64,000 nucleotides of DNA, from the NCBI RefSeq assembly GCF_001028665.1, contig NZ_CP011504.1:3100001-3164000 (forward strand). Reading direction: 5' to 3'. Every line of letters begins with the position of its first letter. The stretch's first letter is position 1. Below the pieces are notes generated by a model, which saw only the letters and a list, made by a program, of their open reading frames with translations, was not told where the DNA came from and ran no database searches. Positions 62,542-64,000 of this stretch are shown piece after piece. Both the position numbers and the translations under genes were made by a program. This stretch comes from Burkholderia pyrrocinia (GTDB taxonomy: Bacteria; Pseudomonadota; Gammaproteobacteria; Burkholderiales; Burkholderiaceae).

Positions 62542-64000
62542 TCACGCCGCGACCCAGCTCGCCTGATGCGACACGAGCCGCGCATACGCGCCCTGCCGCG
62601 CCAGCAGTTCCGCATGGCTTCCGGCCTCGACGACGCTGCCCTGCTCGATCACGAGGATCAGGTCGGCATTGCGCACGGTCGACAGCCGGTGCGCGATGAT
62701 GATCGACGTTCGCTGCGTCATCAGGTCTTCCAGCGCCGCACGGATCTGCTGCTCGCTGATCGTGTCCAGGTGCGACGTCGCCTCGTCGAGGATCAGCACC
62801 GGCGCATCCTTCAGGAATGCGCGCGCGATCGCCACACGCTGGCGCTGGCCGCCCGACAGTTGCACGCCGCGCTCGCCGACGCGCGTCGCGAGCCCGTCCG
62901 GCAGCCGCGCGACGAATTCGCCGAGCGCCGCGTGATCGATCGCACGCTGCACGTCCGCGTCGGACGCGTCGCTCGCGGCGAGCCGGATGTTCGCTTCGAG
63001 CGTGTCGTTGAACAGGTAGGTATCCTGCGCAACGAGCGCGATGTGCTGCCGCAGGTCGTCGAGCCGCAGGTCGCGCAGGTCGACGCCGCCGAGCGTCACG
63101 CTGCCCTGCTGCGGATCCCAGAAGCGCAGCAGCAGGCTCGCGACCGTCGACTTGCCGGCGCCCGACGCGCCGACCAGCGCGACCGTGCTGCCGGGCGGCA
63201 CCTCGAAGCTCACGCGATCGATCGCGGGCACGCTGCGCCCCGGATACGTGAACGACGCCGCGTCGAACCGCACCGCCGGATTACCGGGCATCGGCTGCGT
63301 GCCGTCCGTCACGGTCACGGGTTCTTTCTCGAGCGCACGCAACCGTCGCGTCGACGCGATCGTGTCGGCGAGCTGGCGCGCGACCTGGCCGATCTCGGCA
63401 ACCGGCATGAAGGCGGCCACCGCGACCAGCACCAGCAGCGGCAACGACTCGCGCGGAAACCAGCCGCGCGCACACAGCAGCGCACCGAGCGCCGCAACGG
63501 CCAGCCCGCCGAGCCCGCTCGCGATTTCCAGCGCGGCGCTTTGCGTCGACAGGTCGTCGAGCAGCTTCGCGCGTTGCTTGCGATACGCATCGACCTCCGC
63601 CACGAACGCTTCGCGCCGGCGCGCGATCGCCTGGAACGCGGTCAGCTCCGCGAGCCCCTGGATCGTTTCGGTCAGGTGCGCGCCGAGCTGGCCGAGCGCT
63701 TCGCGCGCGCCGGTGCCGAGCCGGTCGACGTCGCGGCGGGCCAGCACGGGCGCCAGCCCGGCCCACAGCAGGAACGGCAGCAGCACGAGCGCGAGCGGCC
63801 ACGCGACCGACGCGAGCAGCACCAGCACGCCGGCCGGCACGAGCACCGCGACGAACGCGGGCGCCAGCGTGTGCGCATAGAAATACTCGACCGTCTCCAC
63901 GTCCTGCGTCGCGAGCGCGACGAGATCGCCGGAACGGCGGCGCAGCAGCCCGGCCGGCGCGAGGCGTTCGAGCGTCGCGAACAGCGCGATGCGCATTTCC
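62542..64000 (-). CDS. ABC exporter ATPase/permease, CydC-like (5' end beyond window)
   Basis: At least 485 residues are visible; the gene continues past the window edge, and roughly the first 90-100 residues (first one or two membrane helices) are missing. The type I exporter membrane domain (RRRSGDLVALATQDVETVEYFYAHTLAPAFVAV) is joined to an ATPase with Walker A VGASGAGKST, signature [15 protein letters not shown], Walker B VLILDEATSHLD and switch His in IIAHRLS. The RSGDLVALATQDV stretch and the domain order resemble CydC, which with CydD exports cysteine and glutathione for cytochrome bd assembly. A lipid or drug exporter of the same type is possible. It is separated from the importer unit by 529 bases. 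Confidence 0.82.
   Translation of the reverse strand, partial: EMRIALFATLERLAPAGLLRRRSGDLVALATQDVETVEYFYAHTLAPAFVAVLVPAGVLVLLASVAWPLALVLLPFLLWAGLAPVLARRDVDRLGTGAREALGQLGAHLTETIQGLAELTAFQAIARRREAFVAEVDAYRKQRAKLLDDLSTQSAALEIASGLGGLAVAALGALLCARGWFPRESLPLLVLVAVAAFMPVAEIGQVARQLADTIASTRRLRALEKEPVTVTDGTQPMPGNPAVRFDAASFTYPGRSVPAIDRVSFEVPPGSTVALVGASGAGKSTVASLLLRFWDPQQGSVTLGGVDLRDLRLDDLRQHIALVAQDTYLFNDTLEANIRLAASDASDADVQRAIDHAALGEFVARLPDGLATRVGERGVQLSGGQRQRVAIARAFLKDAPVLILDEATSHLDTISEQQIRAALEDLMTQRTSIIIAHRLSTVRNADLILVIEQGSVVEAGSHAELLARQGAYARLVSHQASWVAA

Overview
The window is a GC-rich (roughly two-thirds G+C), densely coded stretch of a beta-proteobacterial chromosome. The gene set (pgaABCD, AhpCF, a second RpoD-type sigma factor, many LysR/MerR/MarR regulators, SoxR-, OxyR- and FNR-like boxes) and the codon use point to Burkholderia or a close relative, possibly a secondary chromosome; this is inference from content, not from a database match. 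No rRNA, tRNA, CRISPR array or intact insertion sequence was seen.

Layout. 0.2-8 kb: a 511-residue sigma-70 factor, a helix-hairpin-helix protein behind a perfect FNR box, a MerR regulator divergent from a DUF2938 membrane protein with a SoxR-type box between them, a MarR regulator divergent from a DHA2 multidrug exporter, and a succinyl-CoA:acetate CoA-transferase. 8.5-15.8 kb: seven almost end-to-end genes that appear to make a phosphonolipid. PEP mutase (fused to a nucleotidyltransferase), phosphonopyruvate decarboxylase and an AEP transaminase would give 2-aminoethylphosphonate; a nucleotidyltransferase would activate it; a CDP-alcohol phosphotransferase would put it on a lipid; a 2OG-Fe(II) oxygenase and a flippase-like protein could modify and move it. 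The operon ends in a clear terminator.

16-21.7 kb: a LysR/type-2 ArgC pair of different base composition, a secreted protein, an acyltransferase-3 protein, proline iminopeptidase and a small protein. 21.8-32.7 kb: a 10.8-kb minus-strand block holding two versions of the uncharacterised ATP-grasp / alpha-E / transglutaminase-like system, with a DUF2126 giant protein and an attenuator-like leader. One transglutaminase-like protein has Ser where the catalytic Cys should be.

33-45.8 kb: a LysR regulator, then an AT-rich control region with three dyads and an extended poly-N-acetylglucosamine operon: two accessory secreted or anchored proteins, pgaA-B-C-D, an extra glmS and a secreted protein. 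46-52.2 kb: a cytochrome c, a GNAT enzyme, an apparent aminothiazoline-carboxylate-to-cysteine module with its binding protein and LysR regulator, and a VapBC-type module. 52.2-56.7 kb: a GNAT pseudogene remnant, ahpC and ahpF behind an OxyR-like site, an AbrB/PIN module and a low-complexity membrane-anchored protein. 56.8-62 kb: a minus-strand operon with a polar amino-acid ABC importer, a C45-type amidase, a class III aminotransferase and a carboxymuconolactone-decarboxylase-like protein, behind repeated operator-like elements. The window ends inside a CydC-like ABC exporter gene.
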